From NCBI RefSeq assembly GCF_005234135.1, contig NZ_CP039965.1, positions 1 through 64,000 on the forward strand: a stretch of DNA of 64,000 nucleotides, in the 5' to 3' direction. Positions 34,217 through 43,404 of this stretch are shown piece by piece. The notes below the pieces were generated by a model. That model did not search any database. It was given only the letters and a program-made list of their open reading frames with translations, and was not told where the DNA came from. The translations under genes and the position numbers were made by a program. Position 1 is the first letter of the stretch. Each line of letters starts with the position of its first letter. Origin of the DNA: Pseudorhodobacter turbinis (lineage in GTDB: Bacteria > Pseudomonadota > Alphaproteobacteria > Rhodobacterales > Rhodobacteraceae).

Positions 34217-35486
34217 TGTCGCGCATGCTGTACCATGTCATAGCGGCGGCCAGAAGTGGCCAGCGCAAGGCAGCTCCGCCGGGAAAACGCGGCTGGGGCA
34301 AGGCGGCAAGCACATCAAACCCGCTTGCCTGCCCTTGCACCGTCTGCGCCAAAAGCTTGCCCGCCAACGTGGCCATCGCCACCCCATGCCCCGAATAGCC
34401 CGAGGCAGAAACCACATTTGGATGCGTCCGGACAAAGCAGGGCATCCGGTTGCGTGTAATCGCCAAAGTGCCGCCCCAAGCATAGTCGATCTTTACATCG
34501 CGCAACTGGGGGTACACCTCCAGCATCGGCTTGCGTACGGTTTTCAAAATATCGGGAAAGCGGTAGCCATAACTTTCCCCCCCGCCAAAGAGCAGACGTT
34601 TATCATCTGACAAGCGCCAGTAGTTCACCACAAATTTAGTATCCGCCACGGCCACATTGCGCGCCAGAATGCCTGCGGCATCGGCGCCCAAAGGCTCTGT
34701 TGCGACGATGAAATTGTTGATGGGCATCACCCGAGCGGCGACCTTTTGGTCCAGCCCCGCCAAATAGCCGTTGCCCGCCAAGATCACATGGTTGCAGCTA
34801 ACGCGCCCCGTGCCGGTTTGCACGATTGCGCGCGGCCCGTGGGTGATCTGATGCACCTCGGATTGTTCGTATATCGTGGCGCCCGCCTTGGCCGCCGCTT
34901 TGGCCAGTCCCAAGGCAAAATTCAACGGATGCAAATGCCCCGCACCCATATCCAGATCGCCACCCTTGAAGGCCGCAGATCCGATCAGCCCGTCGGGCAA
35001 GGGCGCGATCCGATCATAGCCGTAATCACGCTCCAGCTTTTCGGCATAGCGGCGGGCGTGGGCGACCTCTGCATCACTATAACATGCATGGGCCACACCG
35101 GCGTGAAAAGGCAGGCCCATTCCGGCGGCCAGATCGCGCACAAGCTGCTTGGCCTCCTCACCCATATCCCACATGGCGTGGGCGGCATCTTTCCCCGCCA
35201 GCTTTTCCAGTGCGTCTTGTTCCAACCGCTGGCCAGAGCCGACCTGCCCCCCGTTGCGCCCCGATGCGCCAAAGCCAACACGGTGCGCCTCCAAAAGCAC
35301 CACGCTTAACCCCGCCTGCGCACAATGCAGCGCCGCCGACAGCCCGGTATAGCCGCCGCCAATGATGCAAACATCCGCCGTCACCTGTCCTTTCAGGGGC
35401 GCAAAGCGTTCCCCCTCGGTTGCGGTCGCGGCATAGTAAGAGGCCGGATATTCACCCGGCCGGTCATTGGCGTGCAATAGGTTCAT
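34203..35486 (-). CDS. FAD-dependent amine oxidase, PuuB-like
   Basis: 427 residues of the DAO family. The FAD dinucleotide motif DVCIIGGGYTGLSAALH is near residue 40, followed by VGFGASGRNGGQVGSGQR and the C-terminal GYSGHGVAMATLAGKLLAQT. This arrangement matches gamma-glutamylputrescine oxidase (PuuB), which oxidises gamma-glutamylated amines to aldehydes. Its start overlaps the end of the glutamine-synthetase-like gene by 4 bp (ATGA type), so the two are translationally coupled and likely act in sequence. The substrate is not proven. Confidence 0.85.
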   Translation of the reverse strand: MNLLHANDRPGEYPASYYAATATEGERFAPLKGQVTADVCIIGGGYTGLSAALHCAQAGLSVVLLEAHRVGFGASGRNGGQVGSGQRLEQDALEKLAGKDAAHAMWDMGEEAKQLVRDLAAGMGLPFHAGVAHACYSDAEVAHARRYAEKLERDYGYDRIAPLPDGLIGSAAFKGGDLDMGAGHLHPLNFALGLAKAAAKAGATIYEQSEVHQITHGPRAIVQTGTGRVSCNHVILAGNGYLAGLDQKVAARVMPINNFIVATEPLGADAAGILARNVAVADTKFVVNYWRLSDDKRLLFGGGESYGYRFPDILKTVRKPMLEVYPQLRDVKIDYAWGGTLAITRNRMPCFVRTHPNVVSASGYSGHGVAMATLAGKLLAQTVQGQASGFDVLAALPQPRFPGGAALRWPLLAAAMTWYSMRDRLGI

Positions 35487-36838
35487 ACGTTCAACAACAG
35501 GTGTTCACGTTCCCACGGGCTGATAACCTGTTGAAACTCTTTGTATTCGTTGCGTTTGACGGAATCGTAAACCCGGCAGAATTCAGGCCCGAGGACCTCG
35601 CACAGGGTCGTGTCCAGCTCTAGCAGGTCAAGGGCGTCATTCAGCGTATAGGGCAGATCCGTCTCGATGTTATAGGCGTCGCCTGTGCACTCTGCACGCG
35701 GGGGCTTGCCCTCAATCAACCCTAGGTAACCACAGGCAAGGCTGGCGGCGATACCAAGGTAGGGGTTGCAATCCATGCCCGCAAGACGGTTTTCGACGCG
35801 CCGCGCCTCTGGCCCTGAAATGGGCACGCGAAGGCCGGTTGTGCGGTTGTCACGGCCCCATTCAAGGTTGATAGGTGCTGCAAAATCCGGAACATAGCGC
35901 CGGTAGCTGTTCACATAGGGCGCAAGCAAAGCGACCGCCCCCGGCAGGTGGTTCTGCATCCCCGCGATGAAGTGCAAGAACGCGTCGGTCTCTGTCCCGT
36001 CGGGCGCGGAAAAGATGTTCTTGCCGGTGCTCATGTCCACGACCGAATGGTGGATATGCATCGCCGATCCCGGCTCCCCCTCAATCGGTTTGGCCATGAA
36101 GGTGGCAAAGCAATCATGGCGAAGGGCGGCTTCACGGATCAAGCGTTTGAAAAAGAAGATCTCATCGGCCAGCCGGATCGGATCGCCATGGGCGAGGTTG
36201 ATCTCTACCTGACCGGCCCCGCCTTCTTGCAAGATGCCGTCGATCTCCATGCCCTGCGCTTCGGCAAAGTCATAAATATCATCGATTACCTTGCCGTATT
36301 CATCGACCGCACTCATCGAATAGGCCTGTTTGCCCGCAGCGCGGCGGCCAGAGCGCCCCATCGGGGGCAAAACCGGCATGTTCGGATCAAGGTTGCGGGC
36401 CGTCAGGAAAAACTCCATTTCCGGCGCCACAACCGGCACCCAGCCTTTGGCCTTATACAGGTTCAGCACATGTTTCAGCACATTGCGCGGGGCGGTGGCG
36501 ATTGGATTGCCCTGCTGGTCTTGGGCGTCATGGATCACCTGAACCGTCACGTCCGCCGTCCATGGGGCGGCTGTGGTGGTTGCGTAATCAGGCACCAAAA
36601 CCATGTCAGGTTCTGTGAATTGCCCGCCGGGGTTTGACGCCCATTCGCCGGTGATGGTCTGCAAAAAGATAGAGTTGGGCAAATAGTAATTCGCCTGCGT
36701 CGCAAACTTTGATGCGGGCATAGCCTTGCCGCGCGCCACACCTGCGATGTCGGCGATAATGCATTCCACCTCGTCCAAACGCCGCCCTGCGATATATTCG
36801 TGTGCGGCTTCGGGGATGTTGTCGGTCCACTTGGTCAT
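35483..36838 (-). CDS. Glutamine-synthetase-family gamma-glutamyl-amine ligase, PuuA-like
   Basis: 451 residues of the glutamine synthetase fold. It contains VVAPEMEFFLTARN, then GAGQVEINLAHGDP, then GSAMHIHHSV, then ENR-type NRTTGLRVP in the catalytic face. It lacks the adenylylation loop arrangement of the housekeeping GlnA and is close to the PuuA group, which ligates glutamate to putrescine or other amines. Partner genes, a PuuB-like oxidase and an amidotransferase, flank it. A second GS-like gene lies at 38644. Substrate is inferred from context. Confidence 0.85.
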   Translation of the reverse strand: MTKWTDNIPEAAHEYIAGRRLDEVECIIADIAGVARGKAMPASKFATQANYYLPNSIFLQTITGEWASNPGGQFTEPDMVLVPDYATTTAAPWTADVTVQVIHDAQDQQGNPIATAPRNVLKHVLNLYKAKGWVPVVAPEMEFFLTARNLDPNMPVLPPMGRSGRRAAGKQAYSMSAVDEYGKVIDDIYDFAEAQGMEIDGILQEGGAGQVEINLAHGDPIRLADEIFFFKRLIREAALRHDCFATFMAKPIEGEPGSAMHIHHSVVDMSTGKNIFSAPDGTETDAFLHFIAGMQNHLPGAVALLAPYVNSYRRYVPDFAAPINLEWGRDNRTTGLRVPISGPEARRVENRLAGMDCNPYLGIAASLACGYLGLIEGKPPRAECTGDAYNIETDLPYTLNDALDLLELDTTLCEVLGPEFCRVYDSVKRNEYKEFQQVISPWEREHLLLNV

Positions 36839-36862
36839 TACAACGCTCCGGTCCTTGAGAAA

Positions 36863-37543
36863 TCAGCCCCTCGGCTGCTTGAAGAAAGCGGCGATCCGCG
36901 CGGCCATAGCAGCATCACCCAAAGGCTGCGCCAGCTTGGCAGTGGCTGCCGCCAAAAGATCATCCGGCACCACGCCCTTGCCGCGCGTGTTTATCAACCC
37001 GTCCACGAATGCGGGGCGAAACTCGGGGTGGGGTTGAACGCTGAACATCCGGTCATCATAAAGCAAGGCGGCATTGGCACAAAAGGCATTGCTGCCCACG
37101 ACCTCGGCGCTGTCCGGCTTGGCTGTGACCTGATCCTGATGCCAAGCATTTAGCACCACCGGTGTGCCGTCAAAATCATATTCTGTCGCGCCAACGGCCC
37201 AGCCCTCGGGGTATTTTTCGACCCGACCGCCCATTGCCTGCGCCATAATCTGATGCCCGAAGCAAATGCCGACCATGGGTACATGGGCTGCATAAGACGC
37301 GCGGATGAACGCTTCGAGCGGGGGGATCCACGGGTGATCCTCATAGGCGCCATGCCGCGAGCCGGTGATCAACCAGCCATCCGCGGCGTTCACGTCGGGC
37401 GGGAATTCCCCGTCCAGTACACGCCATGTTTTGAATGTTAGGCCTTGTTCCGCCAGCAGGCGTTGGAACATGTCCGGGTAATCCCCCATCTCAGCCATAA
37501 GCTGGTCAGGCGAGAGGCCGGTTTGCAAAATACCGATCAGCAT
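36863..37543 (-). CDS. Class I glutamine amidotransferase-like protein
   Basis: 226 residues. The triad is visible: nucleophile Cys in VGICFGHQIMAQAMGG, His and Glu in FSVQPHPEF. It opens MLIGILQTGLSPDQL, a stand-alone class I GATase domain. In amine catabolism a hydrolase (PuuD) releases glutamate from gamma-glutamyl-GABA; this gene could play such a part, though it looks more like the GMP-synthase-type GATase than PuuD. I start at 37543 with AGGGA upstream; the longer frame overlaps the region before DUF3775. Confidence 0.8.
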   Translation of the reverse strand: MLIGILQTGLSPDQLMAEMGDYPDMFQRLLAEQGLTFKTWRVLDGEFPPDVNAADGWLITGSRHGAYEDHPWIPPLEAFIRASYAAHVPMVGICFGHQIMAQAMGGRVEKYPEGWAVGATEYDFDGTPVVLNAWHQDQVTAKPDSAEVVGSNAFCANAALLYDDRMFSVQPHPEFRPAFVDGLINTRGKGVVPDDLLAAATAKLAQPLGDAAMAARIAAFFKQPRG

Positions 37544-37678
37544 AAAATCCCTATGCGGTTGATGGCTTGAGACTATCCGCTTCCTCCCCTTATCGGCAAG
37601 AGGGAAACACTGCGATCCCCCTTGCTCTGGCCCGCGTCCTGTCGCACCATGGGACAAAGCGAATTAAGGACACCCCTC

Positions 37679-37996
37679 ATGATTGATATCAGCCCCAGTA
37701 AAGTCGTCCACATCATCTTTCAGGCCCGCGAAGGGCATATAGTCTCGGCAGAGCTTTCCGCCTTCATCGAAAATCTGAATGTGGATGAGCAAGACCACCT
37801 GACGGCCATTGCATGGGTCGGGCGCGGCAGCTTTGATGCCGAGGATTACGCCGAGGCGCTGGCCACCGCACGGGCCGAGAAAACCGTACCCACGGCGGAT
37901 TATCTGATGGGCATGCCGCATCTGGCCGAAAACCTTGAGGCGGGTCTGGATGCTTTGGGCATTGATGTCGATGGTGAGGAAGAAGACCTGCTTTAG
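37679..37996 (+). CDS. DUF3775 domain protein
   Basis: 105 residues, acidic and helical, opening MIDISPSKVVHIIFQAREGH and containing LTAIAWVGRGSFDAEDY, then VPTADYLMGMPHLAENLEAG, as in DUF3775 proteins. Function unknown. It is the only rightward gene inside the leftward amine cluster. Its stop overlaps the stop of the GST gene on the other strand (37993-37996). Confidence 0.75.
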   Translation: MIDISPSKVVHIIFQAREGHIVSAELSAFIENLNVDEQDHLTAIAWVGRGSFDAEDYAEALATARAEKTVPTADYLMGMPHLAENLEAGLDALGIDVDGEEEDLL

Positions 37997-38607
37997 GCGG
38001 TTGAGGGGGCGGGCCCTTCGACCCAAAGCGGGCGTTTGACCATCACCGCATCGAACCTGTCAGAGGCAAGGAAGGCGGCCAGCCATGCCTGTACTTTGGG
38101 CCATGGCTGCGCATCAAACCATGGCTTGTCCACAAAGGCGAACTGGCGCACGAAGGGCAGTATCGCGTAATCGGCAAGGCTGGCGCGGTCGAAAACCCAC
38201 GCGCCCAGTGCCATTTCCAGATCATCAAAGAAGGCCACTGCCGCTCTGCGGGCCTCTGCCACATCGCTTGACGGGTGGCGGCTTGCGTATTTCACCCGGT
38301 CGAGCGCGCCTTTGAAGGGCCCATCGGCGCGCGCAATCCAGTCGTGGCCCGCCTCGGGCATTTGCAACCAGCCCTCGGGGTCGTTTTGGCGCAAGGCCCA
38401 AAGCATGACATCAAGGCTTTCGTCGATCCCCCCGCTGTCCGTGACCAGACAGGGCACCGTTGCCGAAGGGGAGGCGGCCAGAAATGCTGCAGGTTTGCTG
38501 CGCAGCAAAATCTCGCGCATCTCAACCTCAACCCCTGACACATGCAGCGCCAAACGGGCGCGGATCGCATAGGGGCAACGGCGAAAGGAATAGAGAATAG
38601 CGGTCAT
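37993..38607 (-). CDS. Glutathione S-transferase family protein
   Basis: 204 residues. The N-terminal thioredoxin-like domain has YSFRRCPYAIRARLALH (a CPYA motif with Cys as the likely active residue, as in omega/beta-type GSTs) and SATVPCLVTDSGGIDESLDV (glutathione-binding cis-Pro and ESLDV). A helical C-terminal domain follows. It is immediately downstream of the second GS-like gene on the same strand, so it may be in the amine cluster operon, but a substrate cannot be read from sequence. Confidence 0.8.
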   Translation of the reverse strand: MTAILYSFRRCPYAIRARLALHVSGVEVEMREILLRSKPAAFLAASPSATVPCLVTDSGGIDESLDVMLWALRQNDPEGWLQMPEAGHDWIARADGPFKGALDRVKYASRHPSSDVAEARRAAVAFFDDLEMALGAWVFDRASLADYAILPFVRQFAFVDKPWFDAQPWPKVQAWLAAFLASDRFDAVMVKRPLWVEGPAPSTA

Positions 38608-38643
38608 TTGCTTTGCGTTTTCTGGGCTGGGCCTGCTTTCGGC

Positions 38644-39981
38644 CTATACAGTATCTAGGTACAGTTCGACCTGTTCTTCGGGGCTAAGTTCCGCGAGATA
38701 AAGCTTCTCTTGCCGTTTGGTCAGTGTCAGGTTGCGGATCAGATCCTTGCTAAAAATCCGCGGCATGATTGTCGAGCTTTCAAAGGCATCAATCGCCGCA
38801 CCCCATTCGGTGGGGATCTGGGGCAAACCCTCTTGGGAATAGGCGTTGCCGGTGATCGGTGAGGGCGGCTCTACCCCGTCTTCAATCCCGTTCAGTGCCG
38901 CCCCGAGGATAACGGCCAGCATCAGATAGGGGTTCACATCACCGCCCGCGACGCGGTGCTCGATCCGCCGTGCGGCGGTGGAGCCTGCCGGAATGCGCAG
39001 CGCCGCCGTCCGGTTCTCATAACCCCAGCAGATGGCGATCGGGGCATGGGCATCGGGCACCAGCCTGTCATAGCTGTTGCCATGCGGTGCAAACAGCAGC
39101 GTGGAATCATGCATCGCATCCAGACAGCCGGCAATGGCGTGACGCAAAACTGCCGTGCCTCTTGGCCCGCCGCTGTCAAAGATATTGTCGCCTTTTGCGT
39201 CAAGTACCGAGAAATGCGTGTGTAGCCCCGAGCCGGAATATTCCGGGTAAGGTTTCGCCATGAAAGAAGCCGCAAACCCGTGCCGCCGTGCCAATCCTTT
39301 GACCAGCATCTTGAAGAGCCAGGCATCATCCGCCGCCCGCAGCGCATCATCACAATGCATCAGGTTGACCTCAAACTGACCAAGGCCGGTTTCAGAGGTG
39401 GAGGTATCGGCGGGGATATCCATCGCCTCACAGGCGTCATAAAGATCGGTGAAGAAGGTATCAAAGGCGTCCAGCGCGCGGATCGACAATGTCTCGGCGG
39501 CTTTACGGCGTTTGTTGGAACGCGGCGAGGCGGGAACCTGCATCTTCTTGCCGCTGTCGTCGATCAGGAAAAATTCCAGCTCCACCGCGCAAACGGGTGT
39601 GAGGCCGCGCGCCTTGTAGCGGGCGACAACGGCGGCAAGCGCTTGACGCGGGTCGCCGTCATAGGGCTGGCCGTTTTCGCGAAACATCCAGATTGGCAGC
39701 AGGGCAGTCGGCGCCTCTAGCCACGGCATCGGCATAAAGCCACGCTCGGTCGGTTTCAGAACACCGTCTTGGTCGCCCTCTTCAAAGACCAACGGGCTGT
39801 CGTCAATGTCTTCGCCCCAGATGTCGAGGTTAAGGACCGAAAACGGAAAGCGTGTGCCGCCTTTGACCGCATTATCGGCAAAGCGCGCGGGGATACGTTT
39901 GCCCCGTGCTTGCCCGTTAAGGTCTGCCGCTGCCACACGGATTGTGCGAACCTCGGGGTGTTTTCGCAGCCAGTCTTTCAT
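38644..39981 (-). CDS. Second glutamine-synthetase-family ligase
   Basis: 445 residues, GS fold. It has VAAADLNGQARGKRIPARFA, then CAVELEFFLID, then GLGQFEVNLMHCDDA, then GSGLHTHFSVLD, then ENRTAALRIPAGS. It differs clearly from the GS-like gene at 35483 and is not a housekeeping GlnA. It starts 3 bp after the stop of an ABC permease and is therefore in the transporter operon. Probably it attaches glutamate to the imported amine. The two ligases may take different substrates or act in two routes. Confidence 0.85.
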   Translation of the reverse strand: MKDWLRKHPEVRTIRVAAADLNGQARGKRIPARFADNAVKGGTRFPFSVLNLDIWGEDIDDSPLVFEEGDQDGVLKPTERGFMPMPWLEAPTALLPIWMFRENGQPYDGDPRQALAAVVARYKARGLTPVCAVELEFFLIDDSGKKMQVPASPRSNKRRKAAETLSIRALDAFDTFFTDLYDACEAMDIPADTSTSETGLGQFEVNLMHCDDALRAADDAWLFKMLVKGLARRHGFAASFMAKPYPEYSGSGLHTHFSVLDAKGDNIFDSGGPRGTAVLRHAIAGCLDAMHDSTLLFAPHGNSYDRLVPDAHAPIAICWGYENRTAALRIPAGSTAARRIEHRVAGGDVNPYLMLAVILGAALNGIEDGVEPPSPITGNAYSQEGLPQIPTEWGAAIDAFESSTIMPRIFSKDLIRNLTLTKRQEKLYLAELSPEEQVELYLDTV

Positions 39982-39984
39982 ATT

Positions 39985-40812
39985 TCACCTGATGATTTGC
40001 GGACGCAGCTTGACGCGGCTCCGCTCGTTGGACGGTAGATGTCTGTTCAGCCGTCGATTAATGACCCCGAATATTCCAATCAGTGCCAATGTCCATAAGA
40101 CAAAATAAAAGGCAACGATGGGGTAGGGGACGAATGGGTTAAAGGTCTTGTCCACGAAATAGCTGGCGTAATAAAGCGCGTCGCCCTCTTGCCGGAACGC
40201 GGGAAAGCCAGAGAAGAACACCAGCGTGGTGGCGTGGAACAAAAAGATCGCCTCGTTGGTATAAGACGGCCAGCCAAGGCGCAGCATGGTGGGCCATTCC
40301 ACCCGCCGGAACCGGTTCCAACCGGTGATGCCATAAGCATCGGCGGCCTCCAGATCGCCCTTGGGGATAGAGCGCAGCGCGCCATAGAATATCTCGGCGG
40401 AATAGGCGGCGGTGTTCAAAAACAGCACGATCAGGGCGCCAGCCCAAGCGCGTGACAGCCAGCTTACCTCGGCGGTGATGCCGAAAACCTCGATCCCGTT
40501 GCGCGGCAGTAGCACAAGCGCCTCATAGGCCAGAAAGAACTGGATAAACAAAGGCGAGCCGCGAAAGACAAAGATGAACCATTCGGCCGGCTTGCGGGTA
40601 AGCGGGCTGCGCGATGCCTTGGCCAGCGCCAGCGCGTTGGCAAAGATAAACCCGAAGAACAGCGCCAAGACCCCGAAATAGATGTTCCAGATCATGCCGG
40701 AACCGATCAGTGTGAACTGCTGGCACAGGGTGAAATCGGTTCTGGGCAGCAGCCGCTCGCCAATCCCCATGGAACGCAGGCCGTAATCTGCGATGGTTTG
40801 CAAACAGCTCAT
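39985..40812 (-). CDS. ABC transporter permease, HisM/ArtM type
   Basis: 275 residues with about five or six membrane helices. The EAA loop reads GDLEAADAYGITGWNRFRRV, typical of HisM/ArtM-type permeases of polar-amino-acid ABC importers. It overlaps the end of the other permease gene by 4 bp and runs directly into the GS-like gene. With the other three subunits it forms a complete importer for a cationic amino acid, opine or polyamine-like compound. Confidence 0.88.
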   Translation of the reverse strand: MSCLQTIADYGLRSMGIGERLLPRTDFTLCQQFTLIGSGMIWNIYFGVLALFFGFIFANALALAKASRSPLTRKPAEWFIFVFRGSPLFIQFFLAYEALVLLPRNGIEVFGITAEVSWLSRAWAGALIVLFLNTAAYSAEIFYGALRSIPKGDLEAADAYGITGWNRFRRVEWPTMLRLGWPSYTNEAIFLFHATTLVFFSGFPAFRQEGDALYYASYFVDKTFNPFVPYPIVAFYFVLWTLALIGIFGVINRRLNRHLPSNERSRVKLRPQIIR

Positions 40813-41696
40813 GCCGCGGCCTTTCGTTGGGCTTCACCGGCGGCGGTGGCCTGACCGTGGTTCAACCGGTTTTGCAGCCGCGTCAGATACACCTCAGAGA
40901 TGCGGGTCATTAGCAGGTAGAACACCAGCAGCCCTAGGAAATAGTAAAGCCGCCAGTCAGGATGCGGAAAGCTGAAGGCACTGGTTTTCGCGCCGCCCAA
41001 TTCGCGCGCCCAATAGACGATATCCTGCACGCCCAGCAAGAACAGCAAGGGCGTGGCCTTGATCAAGATCAGCCAGAGGTTTGACAGCCCCGGCAGCGCA
41101 TAGATCCACATTTGCGGCACCAATACGCGGCGAAACACTTGGCCTTGCGACATGCCATAAGCCTCGGCGGTTTCCAGTTGCGCACGCGGTACGGCCTGCA
41201 TCGCGCCATAGATTACATTGGCGGCAAAGGCCCCAAAGACCAGCGCGAATGTCACAACCGCAAGCACGAACCCGTAGATCGAATGCCAGATCTGTGCGGC
41301 GGAATTGGGCGGCACCTTGGCCTGTGGGCAGACGCGGAACTCCATCCCGTTGCGGATCGGGTCGGTCCAATCGGGGCAGCGGGCCTGATGCATCATCCAC
41401 TCGATGCCTTGGTCAAGGGCAATCACGAAGAACAGGAAGAAGACGATATCGGGCACACCGCGCACCATCGCCGTATAGCCCTTGCCAATAACCCGCAGTG
41501 CAAGATGCTGCGAACGCGCAAGCATCGCCCCGCCAAATCCAAAGGCCAAAGCCACCGGCGCGGTCACGGCCAAAAGCGTCAGCACCGTCAAAAAAGACCA
41601 ATAGAAATCGATGTGCTTACCTGTTGTCAGGTAACACATCAGCCAGTTCAGGCCTTGAAGGGTTGAAGGGTCGGCGCAGCTTGAAAACATGAGCAT
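40809..41696 (-). CDS. ABC transporter permease, HisQ/ArtQ type
   Basis: 295 residues with several hydrophobic helices and the EAA loop RAQLETAEAYGMSQGQVFRRV. It has an extended loop with an insertion (MMHQARCPDWTDPIRNG region) between helices. The ATGA overlap with the next permease shows coupled translation. A long hairpin separates it from the upstream binding-protein gene, a common way to make more of the soluble receptor than of the membrane parts. Confidence 0.88.
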   Translation of the reverse strand: MLMFSSCADPSTLQGLNWLMCYLTTGKHIDFYWSFLTVLTLLAVTAPVALAFGFGGAMLARSQHLALRVIGKGYTAMVRGVPDIVFFLFFVIALDQGIEWMMHQARCPDWTDPIRNGMEFRVCPQAKVPPNSAAQIWHSIYGFVLAVVTFALVFGAFAANVIYGAMQAVPRAQLETAEAYGMSQGQVFRRVLVPQMWIYALPGLSNLWLILIKATPLLFLLGVQDIVYWARELGGAKTSAFSFPHPDWRLYYFLGLLVFYLLMTRISEVYLTRLQNRLNHGQATAAGEAQRKAAA

Positions 41697-41703
41697 TCCG
41701 TTG

Positions 41704-41745
41704 CCGCAGCACGTCGCCTTTCCTTATGGAAAGGGCGCGCTGCGG
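41704..41745 (-). terminator. Intra-operon hairpin between binding protein and permease
   Basis: Two nested stems, CCGCAGC/GCTGCGG and GCCTTTCC/GGAAAGGGC, with a TTAT loop. Such REP-like or attenuator hairpins often stabilise the upstream receptor mRNA or reduce read-through into permease genes. Confidence 0.55.
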
Positions 41746-41757
41746 CGTTCAGGTCAA

Positions 41758-42480
41758 TCAGTAGGTGATGGCGTCTTCGCCGAACCACTTCTTGATCAAG
41801 ACATTCAGCGATCCATCGTCTTTCATCGAACCGATTGCCGTATCCAGTTTGGCTTTCAGCTCTGTATCGGATTTGCGCAGCCCGATGCCGATACCGTCGC
41901 CCAAGGGGACATCATCGCCAATAAAGGAGAACTGGCCGTTGGATTCCGCCTGGATCGGGACAAGAAAATCCTTATCCGCAAAGACAGCATCGGATTCGCC
42001 GTTGCGCACCGCTGCCACGGATTCGTCAGGATTTGCGAATTCCAGCAATGTCGCCCCGCTTTGGGCCACATGCGCTGCCTGAATGGTGCCGGTCTGTGCC
42101 GAGATGACGGCCGTGGACACATCGATATCATCCGACAGCCCGATATAGGCGCTGGCGGTTGGCGGGATGTAGTTCTGGGTGAAGGCAAGCACTTCCCTGC
42201 GCTCTTCCGTGATGCTCATCCCTGCGATGATCAGGTCATAGTTGCCGGACTGAAGGTTGGGAATGATGCTGTCCCAATCGGTTGTCACCCATTCACATGT
42301 CAGCTCGGCACGGGCGCAAAGCTCGTCACCGACGTCACGCTCAAACCCGTCTACTTCGCCGTTGTCATTGATGAAGTTATAGGGAGGGTAGGCGCCTTCG
42401 GTCCCCATGCGGATGGTATCGGCAAAGGAGACACCGGCGGTCAGTGCCAGCACGGCTGTTGTCAGGATCAGTTTTTTCAT
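41758..42480 (-). CDS. Periplasmic substrate-binding protein (family 3, ArtI/HisJ type)
   Basis: 240 residues. A signal peptide (MKKLILTTAVLALTAGVSFA) is followed by the SBP_bac_3 fold: IRMGTEGAYPPYNFINDNGE, then GFERDVGDELC, then WDSIIPNLQSGNYDLIIAGM. Two Cys (C94-type pair ELCARAELTCEW) could form the disulphide seen in HisJ-like proteins. It captures a polar amino acid, opine or amine for the adjacent HisQMP-like transporter. Ligand identity cannot be read from sequence. Confidence 0.9.
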   Translation of the reverse strand: MKKLILTTAVLALTAGVSFADTIRMGTEGAYPPYNFINDNGEVDGFERDVGDELCARAELTCEWVTTDWDSIIPNLQSGNYDLIIAGMSITEERREVLAFTQNYIPPTASAYIGLSDDIDVSTAVISAQTGTIQAAHVAQSGATLLEFANPDESVAAVRNGESDAVFADKDFLVPIQAESNGQFSFIGDDVPLGDGIGIGLRKSDTELKAKLDTAIGSMKDDGSLNVLIKKWFGEDAITY

Positions 42481-42521
42481 TGGTTATTCCCCATCGTAAA
42501 GTTGTTATCGTTCTTTCTGCC

Positions 42522-43322
42522 TTAGCCGCCTGCGGAAAGGAAGCCACGCAAACGTTCTGTCTGCGGATTTCCGAACACGGCTTCGGGCGGGCCTTCTTCT
42601 TCTGTGCGGCCTTGGTGCAAGAACACCACATGGTCCGATACATCGGCGGCCATTCGCATGTCATGTGTCACGATCAGCATGGTGCGGCCCTCTTCGGCCA
42701 GCGCCTTGATGACCTTGACGACCTCTTGCTCCAGCTCCGGGTCCAGCGCGGATGTCGGCTCGTCAAACAAAAGCGCGCGGGGTTCCATGCAAAGTGCGCG
42801 CGCAATGGCGGCCCGCTGTTGCTGCCCGCCCGAAAGCATCGCGGGCCAGGCATCGGCCTTATCGCCAATCCCGACCTTTTCCAGATACTCGCGGGCCTTC
42901 GCCTCAACCGCGACCGGATCACGCTTGAGCACGCTAACGGGCGCCTCCATTACGTTTTGCAGAATCGTCATATGGGACCAGAGGTTGAACTGCTGGAACA
43001 CCATCGACAGATTCGTGCGGATGCGGGTGACTTGGGCGCGGTCTGACGGATGCCTGTTCAGCCCCTCACCGTGCCATTTCACGGCTTCCCCCTCAAACTT
43101 GATCGTGCCCTGCTGGCTGTTTTCCAGCAAGTTGCAGCACCGCAAAAGCGTTGATTTGCCAGAGCCGGACGACCCGATAAGCGAGATGACATGCCCTTTG
43201 GGGGCGACCATGTCGATGCCTTTCAGCACCTCCAGATTGCCATAGCTTTTGTGGAGGTCCCTGATCTCTATGACAGGGACGCCATCGGGTGATGTCTCGG
43301 CGGGGTGGGCTTTGGCTGTCAC
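42522..43322 (-). CDS. ABC transporter ATP-binding protein, HisP/OccP type
   Basis: 266 residues with Walker A GSSGSGKST, Q loop (MVFQQFNLWSHMT), signature MLSGGQQQRAAIA and Walker B LLFDEPTSALDPE. The Q-loop FNLWSHM form is characteristic of HisP/OccP-type ATPases for polar amino acids and opines. It is the promoter-proximal gene of the leftward cluster (ATPase, binding protein, two permeases, GS-like ligase, GST). The 80-bp AT-rich region upstream includes TTGTACAA, a possible regulator site. Confidence 0.92.
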   Translation of the reverse strand: MTAKAHPAETSPDGVPVIEIRDLHKSYGNLEVLKGIDMVAPKGHVISLIGSSGSGKSTLLRCCNLLENSQQGTIKFEGEAVKWHGEGLNRHPSDRAQVTRIRTNLSMVFQQFNLWSHMTILQNVMEAPVSVLKRDPVAVEAKAREYLEKVGIGDKADAWPAMLSGGQQQRAAIARALCMEPRALLFDEPTSALDPELEQEVVKVIKALAEEGRTMLIVTHDMRMAADVSDHVVFLHQGRTEEEGPPEAVFGNPQTERLRGFLSAGG

Positions 43323-43404
43323 GACTTCTCACATCAATTATGCTTTGTACAATTAAGGCCGTATTCGGGACTCTTTGCAACTGCGATAATTAATGGACTT
43401 TACG

